A stretch of DNA of 44,571 nucleotides from Candidatus Gastranaerophilales bacterium. GTDB lineage: Bacteria; Cyanobacteriota; Vampirovibrionia; Gastranaerophilales; Gastranaerophilaceae. Location of the stretch: contig CALUUN010000010.1 of NCBI GenBank assembly GCA_944323995.1, positions 1-44,571 of the forward strand, in the 5' to 3' direction. This document shows, one piece after another, positions 1-7,024 of the stretch. The notes below the pieces were generated by a model that worked only from the letters and a program-made list of their open reading frames with translations, searched no databases and had not been told where the DNA came from. Each line of letters begins with the position of its first letter. The first letter of the stretch is position 1. Made by a program: the position numbers and the translations under genes.

Positions 1-80
1 GGGCTTTAATCGTGATATAGCTGGTTTCCGTAGGTTAAAACTCCGGTGAGAAGTTGTCGGATTAGTAAATCCGACCTGCT
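1..80 (+). repeat. Dispersed intergenic repeat, copy A (cut by window edge)
   Basis: This block recurs in diverged form at 25704-25783 and 25884-25963. All three copies contain the inverted repeat GTCGGATT-AGTA-AATCCGAC, an 8-bp stem with a 4-base loop, and begin with gggcttta. The copy here is probably truncated on its left by the window edge. It lies downstream of the 193-1251 gene. It has no coding potential that I can support; function unknown. Confidence 0.75.
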
Positions 81-106
81 ATGCTGCTTTAATGTCTTAA
101 CAACTT

Positions 107-141
107 AAAAAAAAAACGACTTTTTATACAAAAGCCGTTGG
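107..141 (-). terminator. Rho-independent terminator of the 193-1251 gene
   Basis: On the minus strand an AACGGCTTTT arm, a short GTAT loop and an AAAAGTCGTT arm (one G-T wobble) are followed by a run of about nine T. It lies about 50 bases beyond the stop codon of the minus-strand gene. Confidence 0.7.
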
Positions 142-192
142 AAAATCAATAGGAAAAAGGAAAAAAGGGAAAGGAAAATTTGTTTTTACGGA

Positions 193-1251
193 TTAGCCGA
201 AAGTTTTGAAGGAGCTTTCCGTATTTTTTTCGATAACTTTTTGAACAGCGTCCATTTCGGTTGAAATTGCATCCTGTTCGGTGTCTAACTGTTTCAATCT
301 CAATTCAAGGTTTTTGTCTTGAGCCTGAACAATTTCGATTTGTGCGTTAATTTCCTGGATTGCCTGATCGTACAAATATTTGTCATATTCGTACTGGTTC
401 ATTGCATCGTCATAAGCATCCTGATCGGTTACGGTTGAAGTAGTCAGAGTATATGTAACCGTTTCTGTGCTGCCTTCTGCCACAGGAATATGTATTGCAA
501 TGTATCTGCCTGTTGAATCTTTTTCAATACGGCATCCGGCAACACCTTTTACTTCGGTTGTTGTTGTGGAAGATCCGATTGTATAGCAGGCTACTGATGA
601 ATTTATATTGCCGTTTTTGTCTGTTATACCGTCATCAAGGTCGGATTTTTTGTAGAAATACGGTGACCATACGCCTGTTGAGCTGTTTTCAACGTATCTT
701 ACCATCCAGCCTTTATCTTGTTTGCCGTATTTATTGTCAAGCAATTCTATATAATATTGTTCTTCTTCTTCAAGTTTATCAAGCTGCTCTTTGCTTAATG
801 TGCTCAAATAATCATCCTGCGGGTTGCCGGAATATGTTCCGTCAGCCGCTCTTGGGATTGCATCGCCCATTTTTCTCAAAGTTACCGAGCCGATTTTATA
901 ATCACCGCCGACTTCGGTAACAACGCTTGTACCGGCTGCTATCGGTGAAAAATCGTCTTCAAACTGCGACAGATAACTTACCTTATAAGTTCCGTCGTTT
1001 GCCTGTGTATCATAAATCAAAGATGTAATCGTGTTTGTCAAAGCACCGTCATTAAATGTGTAAACAGTTTTTGTATAACTGTCAACAGAAGGAGGTGTCG
1101 GCACTGACATACCCAGCAAATCATTGTAATAATTTGCTGACTGGTTTGACAATGTTGTACGTTGCTGGTTAATCTGTTGACCTTCGAACTCAACATTGTT
1201 TTTTCTGGCCGTCAGACCTAAAAATCTGGCTTGTGACGCTGCCATACCCAT
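193..1251 (-). CDS. MGxAASQAR-family protein, possible export substrate
   Basis: A 352-residue protein with no enzyme signature I recognise. I chose the ATG at 1251 because it gives the N-terminus MGMAASQARFLGLTARK, shared almost exactly with the protein at 7874-9583; a longer reading frame to 1293 has no support. An AAAGGA Shine-Dalgarno-like sequence lies 12 bases upstream. The last ~55 residues are charged, heptad-rich and probably coiled coil, ending KNTESSFKTFG; the second protein ends KNIEKSFKRYDA. Helical, conserved ends around a variable middle resemble flagellar axial proteins (hook-associated proteins, flagellin) in layout only. The export operon at 9783-13650 makes a role as its substrate or accessory possible, but this is inference. 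Confidence 0.75.
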   Translation of the reverse strand: MGMAASQARFLGLTARKNNVEFEGQQINQQRTTLSNQSANYYNDLLGMSVPTPPSVDSYTKTVYTFNDGALTNTITSLIYDTQANDGTYKVSYLSQFEDDFSPIAAGTSVVTEVGGDYKIGSVTLRKMGDAIPRAADGTYSGNPQDDYLSTLSKEQLDKLEEEEQYYIELLDNKYGKQDKGWMVRYVENSSTGVWSPYFYKKSDLDDGITDKNGNINSSVACYTIGSSTTTTEVKGVAGCRIEKDSTGRYIAIHIPVAEGSTETVTYTLTTSTVTDQDAYDDAMNQYEYDKYLYDQAIQEINAQIEIVQAQDKNLELRLKQLDTEQDAISTEMDAVQKVIEKNTESSFKTFG

Positions 1252-1360
1252 AGCGTGTCGATTTCCTTTCTGTAAGTTTTGGCGCTTACACATGTCATGT
1301 CGGCACTTCGGGGATTATTCTTTAATTTTTAGGGGCATCATGTTACAAAATCGTTACAAA

Positions 1361-1804
1361 CTATTTTCGAAATCTTTCTGACAAATAACTCAAAACCGCG
1401 CCGCCGATTTCCTCGTTAGGGTCGAAATAAGGCGACGGAACAGGGTTTACGGAATTTTGCACAAGCATTTTTACAAGCGGGCCGAATGCATCCGGCACCT
1501 GAATTTTTCTGTAAATTCCGGCAAGAAATGTCTGGATGTTCGGCGATCTTGTGTTATTAAACCTTGATAACACAGGATACATTTTATCGACATTTTTTGT
1601 GCCGCTGTCAATCATTCTGTCCAGAATATACAAGGTCTCGGTAATCTGTTCTTCGTTGTTTGAATGCTGCAAAACATCCGCAATATACGGCAGGGCAGCC
1701 TCTTTTTGCCGGACAAAATAGTCTGTCTTGTTTTTGTCGGCAACGCAATAATTTCGGTATGCGTTTGGCATCTGAAAAGTATTATTAACCGGCTGAACGT
1801 ACAA
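1361..1804 (-). CDS. Small helical-repeat (HEAT-like) protein
   Basis: A 147-residue protein I cannot name. The start is taken as the TTG at 1804 because a strong AAGGAGG lies five bases upstream; a start at 1852 would lie inside the preceding gene. The sequence is mostly amphipathic helices, with segments such as ALPYIADVLQ, ETLYILDRMI and FGPLVKMLVQ spaced like HEAT/ARM repeats, suggesting a protein-binding scaffold. It follows the gene at 1815-3305 by only about ten bases, so the two are probably one transcript, last in a three-gene minus-strand group. The HEAT assignment is by eye and moderate at best. Confidence 0.7.
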   Translation of the reverse strand: MYVQPVNNTFQMPNAYRNYCVADKNKTDYFVRQKEAALPYIADVLQHSNNEEQITETLYILDRMIDSGTKNVDKMYPVLSRFNNTRSPNIQTFLAGIYRKIQVPDAFGPLVKMLVQNSVNPVPSPYFDPNEEIGGAVLSYLSERFRK

Positions 1805-1814
1805 TTTGACCTCC

Positions 1815-3305
1815 TTATGAATATACAAACGGCGCGCCGTTTTTAATCTCAAACAGAATATTTTCCGCCATTGTTTTTAATTCTTGTTTTGATTTACCGG
1901 CATCGACCTGACGGTAAAATTCCTCCACAAGCGGCTGAATTGCGGCATCTTTTTTGGATTTGAAGTTTCTCAACTCGGTTGATACAAGCCGTTTTTGCAG
2001 TTGAAGTTCCGTTTGAGCGTTAATCTTTTTGACCTGAACTTCTTTTATCGCATCGCCGAGAAGTTTGCCGCCGTACCCGATTGCCGTAAGTCCGGTAATT
2101 CCGAAGAATAACTGCTTGAACTGCGGGTTTGAAGTGTCTAAAAGCCAGTTATAGAAAAATGCTCTGTAATCGTCTACGTGCGAATAGAATGAGGGTTTCG
2201 GGGTTCCGTCACCGCCCATTGCCTCGTTAACTTTTGTGGTCGAGGTCTGAACTTCTTCTATAACCTCCTGCGCAAATTTTTCGGAATCTTCCCATTTTAA
2301 ATTTTTTGTATATGATTTTATTTCTTCCGGATCGGAACCGATTGCGCGGAACATGTGTTTAAGATTTATTTTGTCGGTTTCGCGGGTTTCGGGAGTCGAT
2401 TTTTCTATAATCTCGCTGATTACGGCTTTAGTATCTTTTACATACTTATCAAGATGCGTTTTTCCTTTTGCAAGATTTCGCATGGAAACAAAGCCCAGCG
2501 CGATTATTGAGGCAAAAGTTCCCAGCCCGAGAAGGATATATCCCGCCGGATTTTTCTTTTTATTATTGTCTGTGTTTTCTTTTGTGCCGGTAAACTTTAA
2601 CGGATTGAATTTTTTCCTGCCGAAATTAGGCAATATTTTGTCACCGTCATCCGAGAGGTATTTTTCAAATTCAATTGCGTGTTTTGCAAGCATACTGCGC
2701 ACAATCTGCATTTTGCCCGCAAATGACTGAGTTTCGACATCAATCAGGTTTTCCTGAAGATTTTTTTGGATATCTGCTTCGCGCTTTTTGACCCAGACGT
2801 CTTTAAACCCGTCAAAGAAAGTTTTACCCATAAAAGCCATTGCCGTAAGGGTTAAAACACCCGTGCCCGCAAGAATGGTTTTCTGGTTGGGCGCCTGTAT
2901 CATCTGATAAATTGCCTGATGGGTTTCTTCGTTCAATGCAACGTTTCTCGTGGTTGCGGGAAGTTTTTTCATGTTGGAAATGCTTAAATTTATTCGGGCG
3001 TTTCGTCTTACAAACGCAGTCAAAAGCGCGATTGAACCCATTACGCCGAGTACTATTCCGCTGATTGGCAAAAGACTTTTGTTTGCGGGAGTTTCTGTTT
3101 CGGTAAGTTTTTTGGGCATTTTTATGTCGTCAGAAATTATCAAAGTATCGTAAGTGTCCTGCAGGTCAACCTGTTTGCACGGATCTTTATAAAAACTGTT
3201 TACGATAACACCTTCTTTTGTGTACGCGTTGGTGCGCTTTTGAAGCTGGGTTGAATTCCTGTTCTGGCGGGCGGTTTCGCCGTCCCTAAATTGATTGACG
3301 TTCAT
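1815..3305 (-). CDS. Membrane protein with several TM segments, unknown function
   Basis: About 496 residues. After a polar, soluble N-terminus come hydrophobic segments with the cores LLPISGIVLGVMGSIALLTAF, TILAGTGVLTLTAMAFMG, AGYILLGLGTFASIIALGFV and LFFGITGLTAIGYGGKLLG, separated by long charged, mainly helical loops. The last three occur as a repeated pattern of hydrophobic helix, then a K/E-rich helix with QKxL motifs (ADIQKNLQENL, TELQLQKRLVS), suggesting internal duplication. The ATG at 3305 is preferred; a GTG at 3314 is the alternative, and both overlap the end of the upstream gene. It is probably cotranscribed with its neighbours. I do not recognise the family. Confidence 0.75.
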   Translation of the reverse strand: MNVNQFRDGETARQNRNSTQLQKRTNAYTKEGVIVNSFYKDPCKQVDLQDTYDTLIISDDIKMPKKLTETETPANKSLLPISGIVLGVMGSIALLTAFVRRNARINLSISNMKKLPATTRNVALNEETHQAIYQMIQAPNQKTILAGTGVLTLTAMAFMGKTFFDGFKDVWVKKREADIQKNLQENLIDVETQSFAGKMQIVRSMLAKHAIEFEKYLSDDGDKILPNFGRKKFNPLKFTGTKENTDNNKKKNPAGYILLGLGTFASIIALGFVSMRNLAKGKTHLDKYVKDTKAVISEIIEKSTPETRETDKINLKHMFRAIGSDPEEIKSYTKNLKWEDSEKFAQEVIEEVQTSTTKVNEAMGGDGTPKPSFYSHVDDYRAFFYNWLLDTSNPQFKQLFFGITGLTAIGYGGKLLGDAIKEVQVKKINAQTELQLQKRLVSTELRNFKSKKDAAIQPLVEEFYRQVDAGKSKQELKTMAENILFEIKNGAPFVYS

Positions 3306-3981
3306 CTTTTTCACTTTCTGTCAGTTTTTTGTAAAGTTTGTGTATAAAGGTTTTAAGTTCAAATGTCCGCTTGGCTTCGTCGATTTTTTTGTCCTCGTCA
3401 TCGGTGTCCAAGGGTTCAAAAATTCCGAAAATTGATTTGATTTTTTTCTTAATCTCTTTGAAAGATTCCGAAACTTTTTTGGACACGGCAGCCTTGATTT
3501 CGCCGTAAACAGCGGTCAGTTTATCCGTAATATCAGCAAGTTTTTGCGAAAAATTCTGCGAAAAACTTGCGATTGCGGCCGGAAGATTTTTCATTGCGTT
3601 CAAACCGTTTGCAACAATATTATTCATAACAAAAGCCAGAGGCTTTGCAATAACCGCAGGCATTGAATTTTGAACAGCTGCCGCAAACTGTGCGGCTTTT
3701 TGCGCGGCATTTGCCATTGTGGTTTGGAATTTTGCAAGCGCTTGTACATGTGCCTGAAAATCAGCGTTTTTGGCTTGCTGTGCCGCCTTTTGCGCTTTTA
3801 AAAACGCACCTATTGCAGCGCATTCATTCCAGCTCATTTCGCCGGGTTTGGCTGAAAAATCCGCTTTTCTTGAACCTCCGCCGCCCGACATTCCGTTACA
3901 TATAGGACAGGCGCCCATCGGCAGGCCGTGAGGACAGGTGCCTATTCGTGTTTTTTGAGCTTGTAATGTCCCTAAATGCAT
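3286..3981 (-). CDS. Zinc-ribbon-like N-terminus plus Ala-rich helical protein
   Basis: A 231-residue protein. Near the N-terminus (about residues 16-28) is CPHGLPMGACPIC, a Cys/His arrangement that could bind one zinc, followed by a Gly-rich linker GMSGGGGSR. Residues 60-150 are Ala/Gln-rich helix and the C-terminal third is Lys/Glu-rich helix. There is no signal peptide and no clear TM helix. AAGAGGA lies about eight bases before the ATG at 3981. It is first in a group with the two downstream minus-strand genes and overlaps the next by about 20 bases, so a joint role is likely. Function unknown; zinc binding is inferred from the motif only. Confidence 0.75.
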   Translation of the reverse strand: MHLGTLQAQKTRIGTCPHGLPMGACPICNGMSGGGGSRKADFSAKPGEMSWNECAAIGAFLKAQKAAQQAKNADFQAHVQALAKFQTTMANAAQKAAQFAAAVQNSMPAVIAKPLAFVMNNIVANGLNAMKNLPAAIASFSQNFSQKLADITDKLTAVYGEIKAAVSKKVSESFKEIKKKIKSIFGIFEPLDTDDEDKKIDEAKRTFELKTFIHKLYKKLTESEKDERQSI

Positions 3982-4150
3982 TAAAAAATCCTCTTTAAGA
4001 GGACATCCCGTATACTTCCGTCAGCACGCAAAAAGTATATCTTATGAGCATTCCGGCTTTTACGGTTGCGGCTGCAGCCTGAGATATTCACTCCGTTTCC
4101 TCTTTAAAAAAATCTTAAAATAAGCCGAAATTCATGTCAAACAAATGTTT

Positions 4151-5140
4151 TCAATTGTTAACATTACGATACCCCGTGCCGGCTCTGAAACCTGATAAAA
4201 AATACATTACAGGCAGCATAGGCTCTATCCATTTGACTCCTGACAATACACCTGCAGTTGCAATATCGTCACTGTGAAGTGCTATGTCCAGAGCTTCCGG
4301 TTTTCTCTCGGAATATATTCCGTTTTCTTTTTTTTGCGAAAATAACGGATTAATAATTTTTTTGCTCAAAAAATTCGCAATATAACTTCCGCCGACTATT
4401 CCCGCCGCTGTAATCCCGCCGAGGATTACGGCGAGTTTTTTCGCCGGTGTTAAGTTTTTAATAACACCTTTTCGGTTTAATCCCTCTGCCGCAAACAATG
4501 CACAACCCGCCCCGACGTTACATAAAAATATGTTTGCAAAATACTGGTAAAATCCCTCCTTTATTTTATCGGAAGTCTTTTTTAATGAAGATGTTCCGGT
4601 CACCGTGTCTGCCGTAATCCCTCCGGCAATCCCGCTTAATACCGGTACTGCGCCCAGAACTGAAAGCCTTTTGATCTCCGAAAAAATTTCCTTTGATGTC
4701 AAATTTTTGTTTTCCGAAAATAATGTTTTAAATAAAACGGTTCTGTTTGAATCGTCTTTCAACTTTTCAAACAAAACCGGAATCTCGTCCAAGGAAAGGT
4801 GGTTTCTCTTAGACTTATTAAGTATAGACAGTAAAATATTGTCGGAAGGTTTAGTTTTTTCTATAAATTCCTCCACTGCTTTTGTCTGCTCCTTCATAAT
4901 CTTTGAAACAGAAACTGTATCAATAAGTTTGAATTTCTTTATCCCGCCTAAAGTCGCCCCTATAATAAATGCCGAAATAATTGAATTTTTCAACATTCTG
5001 TGTTTTTCTTCCCTGTGCACATAAGCGTCGTGCAAAGAAATTACCGCAGCCGAGCCCGCAAGCAGTTTCGGAACCTGTTTGTTCAGTCTGCCGATTAAAA
5101 GCGGCTGATCCAGATATTTGGCAAGTGTTTGAATTTTCAT
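4151..5140 (-). CDS. Multi-pass membrane protein under an operator-controlled promoter
   Basis: A 329-residue protein. Hydrophobic stretches occur at about residues 26-35, 51-65, 160-180, 205-220, 235-260 and 310-325, including the Gly-rich segment AVILGGITAAGIVGGSYIAN. Between the second and third lies a soluble, helical, Lys-rich stretch. I cannot assign a transporter family. GGAG lies just upstream of the ATG at 5140. The promoter (5191-5219) carries two GTTAG-N6-CTAAC palindromes, one at the -10 and one below the start point, so expression is almost certainly repressed by a dimeric regulator. A DtxR-type regulator is encoded 1.4 kb away, so a metal-related role is possible but not shown. 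Confidence 0.75.
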   Translation of the reverse strand: MKIQTLAKYLDQPLLIGRLNKQVPKLLAGSAAVISLHDAYVHREEKHRMLKNSIISAFIIGATLGGIKKFKLIDTVSVSKIMKEQTKAVEEFIEKTKPSDNILLSILNKSKRNHLSLDEIPVLFEKLKDDSNRTVLFKTLFSENKNLTSKEIFSEIKRLSVLGAVPVLSGIAGGITADTVTGTSSLKKTSDKIKEGFYQYFANIFLCNVGAGCALFAAEGLNRKGVIKNLTPAKKLAVILGGITAAGIVGGSYIANFLSKKIINPLFSQKKENGIYSERKPEALDIALHSDDIATAGVLSGVKWIEPMLPVMYFLSGFRAGTGYRNVNN

Positions 5141-5154
5141 TATTCTCCTGAATA

Positions 5155-5170
5155 GTTAGTCACATCTAAC
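5155..5170. promoter_or_regulatory. Operator-like palindrome GTTAG-N6-CTAAC (site 2)
   Basis: GTTAGTCACATCTAAC lies between the predicted start point and the Shine-Dalgarno of the 4151-5140 gene. It has the same half-sites and spacing as the site at 5177-5192, with centres 22 bp apart, i.e. about two helical turns on the same face of DNA. Confidence 0.7.
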
Positions 5171-5176
5171 TTATTT

Positions 5177-5192
5177 GTTAGGCATGACTAAC
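5177..5192. promoter_or_regulatory. Operator-like palindrome GTTAG-N6-CTAAC (site 1)
   Basis: GTTAGGCATGACTAAC overlaps the -10 element at 5191-5196 of the minus-strand promoter. The half-sites are reminiscent of DtxR/IdeR-type boxes, but the spacing is not the textbook one, so the binding protein is unknown. Confidence 0.7.
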
Positions 5193-5219
5193 TTTATCAG
5201 AAAAATATTTGTCTGTCAA
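5191..5219 (-). promoter_or_regulatory. Sigma70-type promoter of the 4151-5140 gene
   Basis: The minus strand reads TTGACA (5219-5214), a 17-base spacer, then TAAAGT (5196-5191). The -35 is perfect and the -10 matches four of six. It lies 50-80 bases before the ATG at 5140. Confidence 0.7.
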
Positions 5220-5233
5220 GAGAGGGGTAAAAT

Positions 5234-6394
5234 CTAATGTACGCATACTGCCCAATATGGACCATAGGTGAACCTATCCCCCTGATAGAAATAAGCCTGA
5301 AATGGACCGTATGCAAATTCATAAACGTCAGCTCTTTCTCCTTCAACTTCATCACTTGTGTAAGCATAAGCTAGTACGTTTCCTCTAAATACATAGCCAA
5401 ATTCACTGGCTTTTTCAATATTTCTATACAACGACCAAGAAGTATCATCACGATCTGCCGATATCGGCGTTTCGTAGATATAGCTCGCTATTTTAGCTAA
5501 TTCTTCTCTGTTAGTTAATCTGCCGCCCAGACTTCTGCAGGTATTTGCAGCCACTGCAACGGGATCATTACCCGCAAAACACTCTTTTAAATATCCTTCG
5601 CTTATAAGATTATTGCAATCTTCTTCTGTTATAGGACCGGAATCTGGAGTAAAGGCCTCTGCCAGAATACACATACCTTCAAATTCTTTAAAACAACTGA
5701 GACCCAGTTTAGAAACGTTGATTGAACGTAAATCCTTTGAACTGGTATTCGGTAATTTATATGCTGACGTATCATATAAAATGGCCAGACAATTAAGAGT
5801 ATCAACTTGGTTAGAATAAGGATCTTGATAACAATTGGGATTATAAGCTATCAAACCGGTTGTCCCGTTTGCAAATTGCACCCCTAAAATTTCCGTATCC
5901 CATTCTTCCAATCCAAAATTTTTTGCCGTTTTTAAAATGGTTGTATCAATTTCCTCATTTTCACTGCCCCAGTATACTTTATCTTCAAAACAGGATGTTA
6001 TATCGTCGTTTTTACATATCTTTGTTATTTTTATATGTTTGGATAATTCATCAACAAACGCTTCTGTTGTTGTATAGCCTGCCAAAGTCCCCTGAACATT
6101 CATCACTTTCAATGATTCTTCAAGTTTTCTTTGAAATACTTGTGACGCAGTGTCCCATGCTTCTTGCTGAAAATTCTGAATTAGGGTCGGAATTGTCAGT
6201 GCTGCAACAATGCCGATTATTGCCAAGGTAATTAAAACCTCCGCAAGTGTGAAGGCGGCATTTCTTTTAAAGTCGTTAAGTCGATAAGACGCTAGGACGT
6301 TAAGTCCTTTACATTCGCTTCGCTCAATAAATTTGTCATTACGAGCAGACGTAGTCTGCGTAGTAATCGCATTGCCGTCAGATTTTACCGACAC
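5234..6394 (-). CDS. Pilin-like adhesin gene 1, poly-G switched
   Basis: A prepilin-like protein; the frame is open to the GTG at 6394 and beyond, up to the poly-G tract. After a long leader comes AAFTLAEVLITLAIIGIVAALTIPTL, the type III prepilin signal: processing would be before Phe, Glu is at position +5, and the leader residue is Ala rather than the usual Gly. A secreted Cys-containing middle domain follows. The C-terminus has CRSLGGRLTNREELA and ends YWAVCVH, resembling C-type-lectin/FGE folds. Unlike genes 2 and 3, the 3' end is AT-rich with no NNC pattern, so it does not look retro-diversified. The leader encodes translated dispersed repeat. The likely true start is the ATG at 6519, out of frame by one base with the present nine-G tract. 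Confidence 0.85.
   Translation of the reverse strand: MSVKSDGNAITTQTTSARNDKFIERSECKGLNVLASYRLNDFKRNAAFTLAEVLITLAIIGIVAALTIPTLIQNFQQEAWDTASQVFQRKLEESLKVMNVQGTLAGYTTTEAFVDELSKHIKITKICKNDDITSCFEDKVYWGSENEEIDTTILKTAKNFGLEEWDTEILGVQFANGTTGLIAYNPNCYQDPYSNQVDTLNCLAILYDTSAYKLPNTSSKDLRSINVSKLGLSCFKEFEGMCILAEAFTPDSGPITEEDCNNLISEGYLKECFAGNDPVAVAANTCRSLGGRLTNREELAKIASYIYETPISADRDDTSWSLYRNIEKASEFGYVFRGNVLAYAYTSDEVEGERADVYEFAYGPFQAYFYQGDRFTYGPYWAVCVH
6335..6380. repeat. Dispersed repeat fragment inside the pilin 1 leader
   Basis: On the plus strand this starts GTCATTACGAGCAGACG and contains CGTAGTAATCGCATTGCCG. The same core occurs, in either orientation, at 13976-14000, 27337-27398 and 44391-44416. It is read in frame as NAITT...RND in the three poly-G pilins. 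Confidence 0.7.
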
Positions 6395-6477
6395 TGCAAA
6401 TACACCCTGCGCGGTGCTTTCATCTGACGCCTTTACTCCAAAATACCCCGAAACCCTGTCATAGAGAGGGTTATAAT

Positions 6478-6519
6478 TTACCCCCCCCCGTCTTTACATT
6501 TCTTAACAATTTTAAACAT
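6478..6519 (-). other. Poly-G leader reading frame of pilin 1 (OFF)
   Basis: The ATG at 6519 follows AAAGGAG with a short A-rich spacer, the best start signal near pilin 1, and overlaps the last codons of the DtxR-type gene, suggesting translational coupling. It encodes MFKIVKKCKDGGG and stops at TAA immediately after nine G. Ten G would read GGG GGG GGG GTA and stay open for 29 further codons into the frame of the GTG at 6394 and on into the pilin. Confidence 0.75.
6481..6489 (-). repeat. Poly-G tract (9 G on the minus strand) before pilin 1
   Basis: Nine consecutive C on the plus strand, i.e. nine G in the sense of transcription. Runs of nine or more G/C occur only three times in the window, each at the 5' end of a pilin-like gene. 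Ten G would restore the frame from the ATG at 6519. Confidence 0.85.
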
Positions 6520-6895
6520 TTTTTTCTCCTTTGTAACTGTTTACGAACGAATTTATTTTATCAAAATTTTTATCGGAAATCAAGTGTTCTACCGAACACG
6601 CTATCTCCTGCGCATTATCCAGCCTTAATATTTCTTCAAAAAGTTCTTTCAAAAGTTTATGTTTTTTCAAAATTTTTTCTGCTTTATTCCGGCCTTCCTC
6701 AGTCAAAGTTATGGGAGAATAGGGCGCATAGTTTATCAATCCTCTGGATGCCAGAAGATTCAAAGCCGAGGTCACGGATGCCTTGCGAACGTTTAATGAT
6801 GCGGAAATTTCGGTAACCTTGGCATGCCCGTTTTTTAACACCTGTACGTATATTTCTTCCAGATAATCTTCCTGACTTTCGGATAATCTTTCCAT
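6512..6895 (-). CDS. DtxR/MntR-family metal-dependent repressor
   Basis: A 127-residue regulator. Residues 1-65 form the winged helix-turn-helix (SESQEDYLEEIYV, then VTEISASLNVRKASVTSALNLL, wing, ITLTEEG). Residues 66-125 form the dimerisation and metal domain. His79 and the run IACSVEHLISD, with Cys100, Glu103 and His104, line up with DtxR His79, Cys102, Glu105 and His106, so a DtxR-like Fe/Mn site is expected rather than MntR's E-x2-EH version. There is no C-terminal SH3-like domain, as in MntR. It probably senses iron or manganese and represses uptake or stress genes. The transcript should be leaderless, and a perfect palindrome covers its -10 and start codon, suggesting autoregulation. 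The stop overlaps the leader start of pilin 1. Confidence 0.9.
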   Translation of the reverse strand: MERLSESQEDYLEEIYVQVLKNGHAKVTEISASLNVRKASVTSALNLLASRGLINYAPYSPITLTEEGRNKAEKILKKHKLLKELFEEILRLDNAQEIACSVEHLISDKNFDKINSFVNSYKGEKNV

Positions 6896-6912
6896 ATTAT
6901 AATTATAATATG
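6893..6912. promoter_or_regulatory. Perfect 20-bp palindrome over the regulator's start
   Basis: CATATTATAATTATAATATG reads the same on both strands. Its minus strand holds the ATG at 6895 and the -10 TATAAT. A repressor bound here would block initiation, so it is a candidate autoregulatory operator; it is AT-rich, so chance or promoter overlap contributes. Confidence 0.55.
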
Positions 6913-6930
6913 AATCTTACAAACTTGCAA
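6902..6930 (-). promoter_or_regulatory. Leaderless-type promoter of the DtxR-family gene
   Basis: On the minus strand TTGCAA (6930-6925), a 17-base spacer and TATAAT (6907-6902) are followed by only six bases before the ATG. No Shine-Dalgarno can fit, so the start point should coincide with the start codon. Confidence 0.65.
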
Positions 6931-6937
6931 AATTTTC

Positions 6938-6957
6938 ATAATAGCTGTATTATGAGG
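6938..6957. promoter_or_regulatory. Inverted repeat in the divergent intergenic region
   Basis: TCATAATA-GCTG-TATTATGA has perfect 8-bp arms and a 4-base spacer. It lies between the DtxR-type gene and the acyltransferase, upstream of both, so it is a candidate operator for either. Confidence 0.5.
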
Positions 6958-7024
6958 TAAAGTTTTCTTAAAAACTTAGCTTAAAGTGTTTTATATATTT
7001 ATTTGTCGGAGTACAATAATATTT

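Noticed and set aside
495-920. Plus-strand open frame opposite the MGxAASQAR gene
   Set aside because: Antisense shadow with skewed composition (Leu/Arg/Cys-rich) and no start signal; the minus-strand frame has family support.
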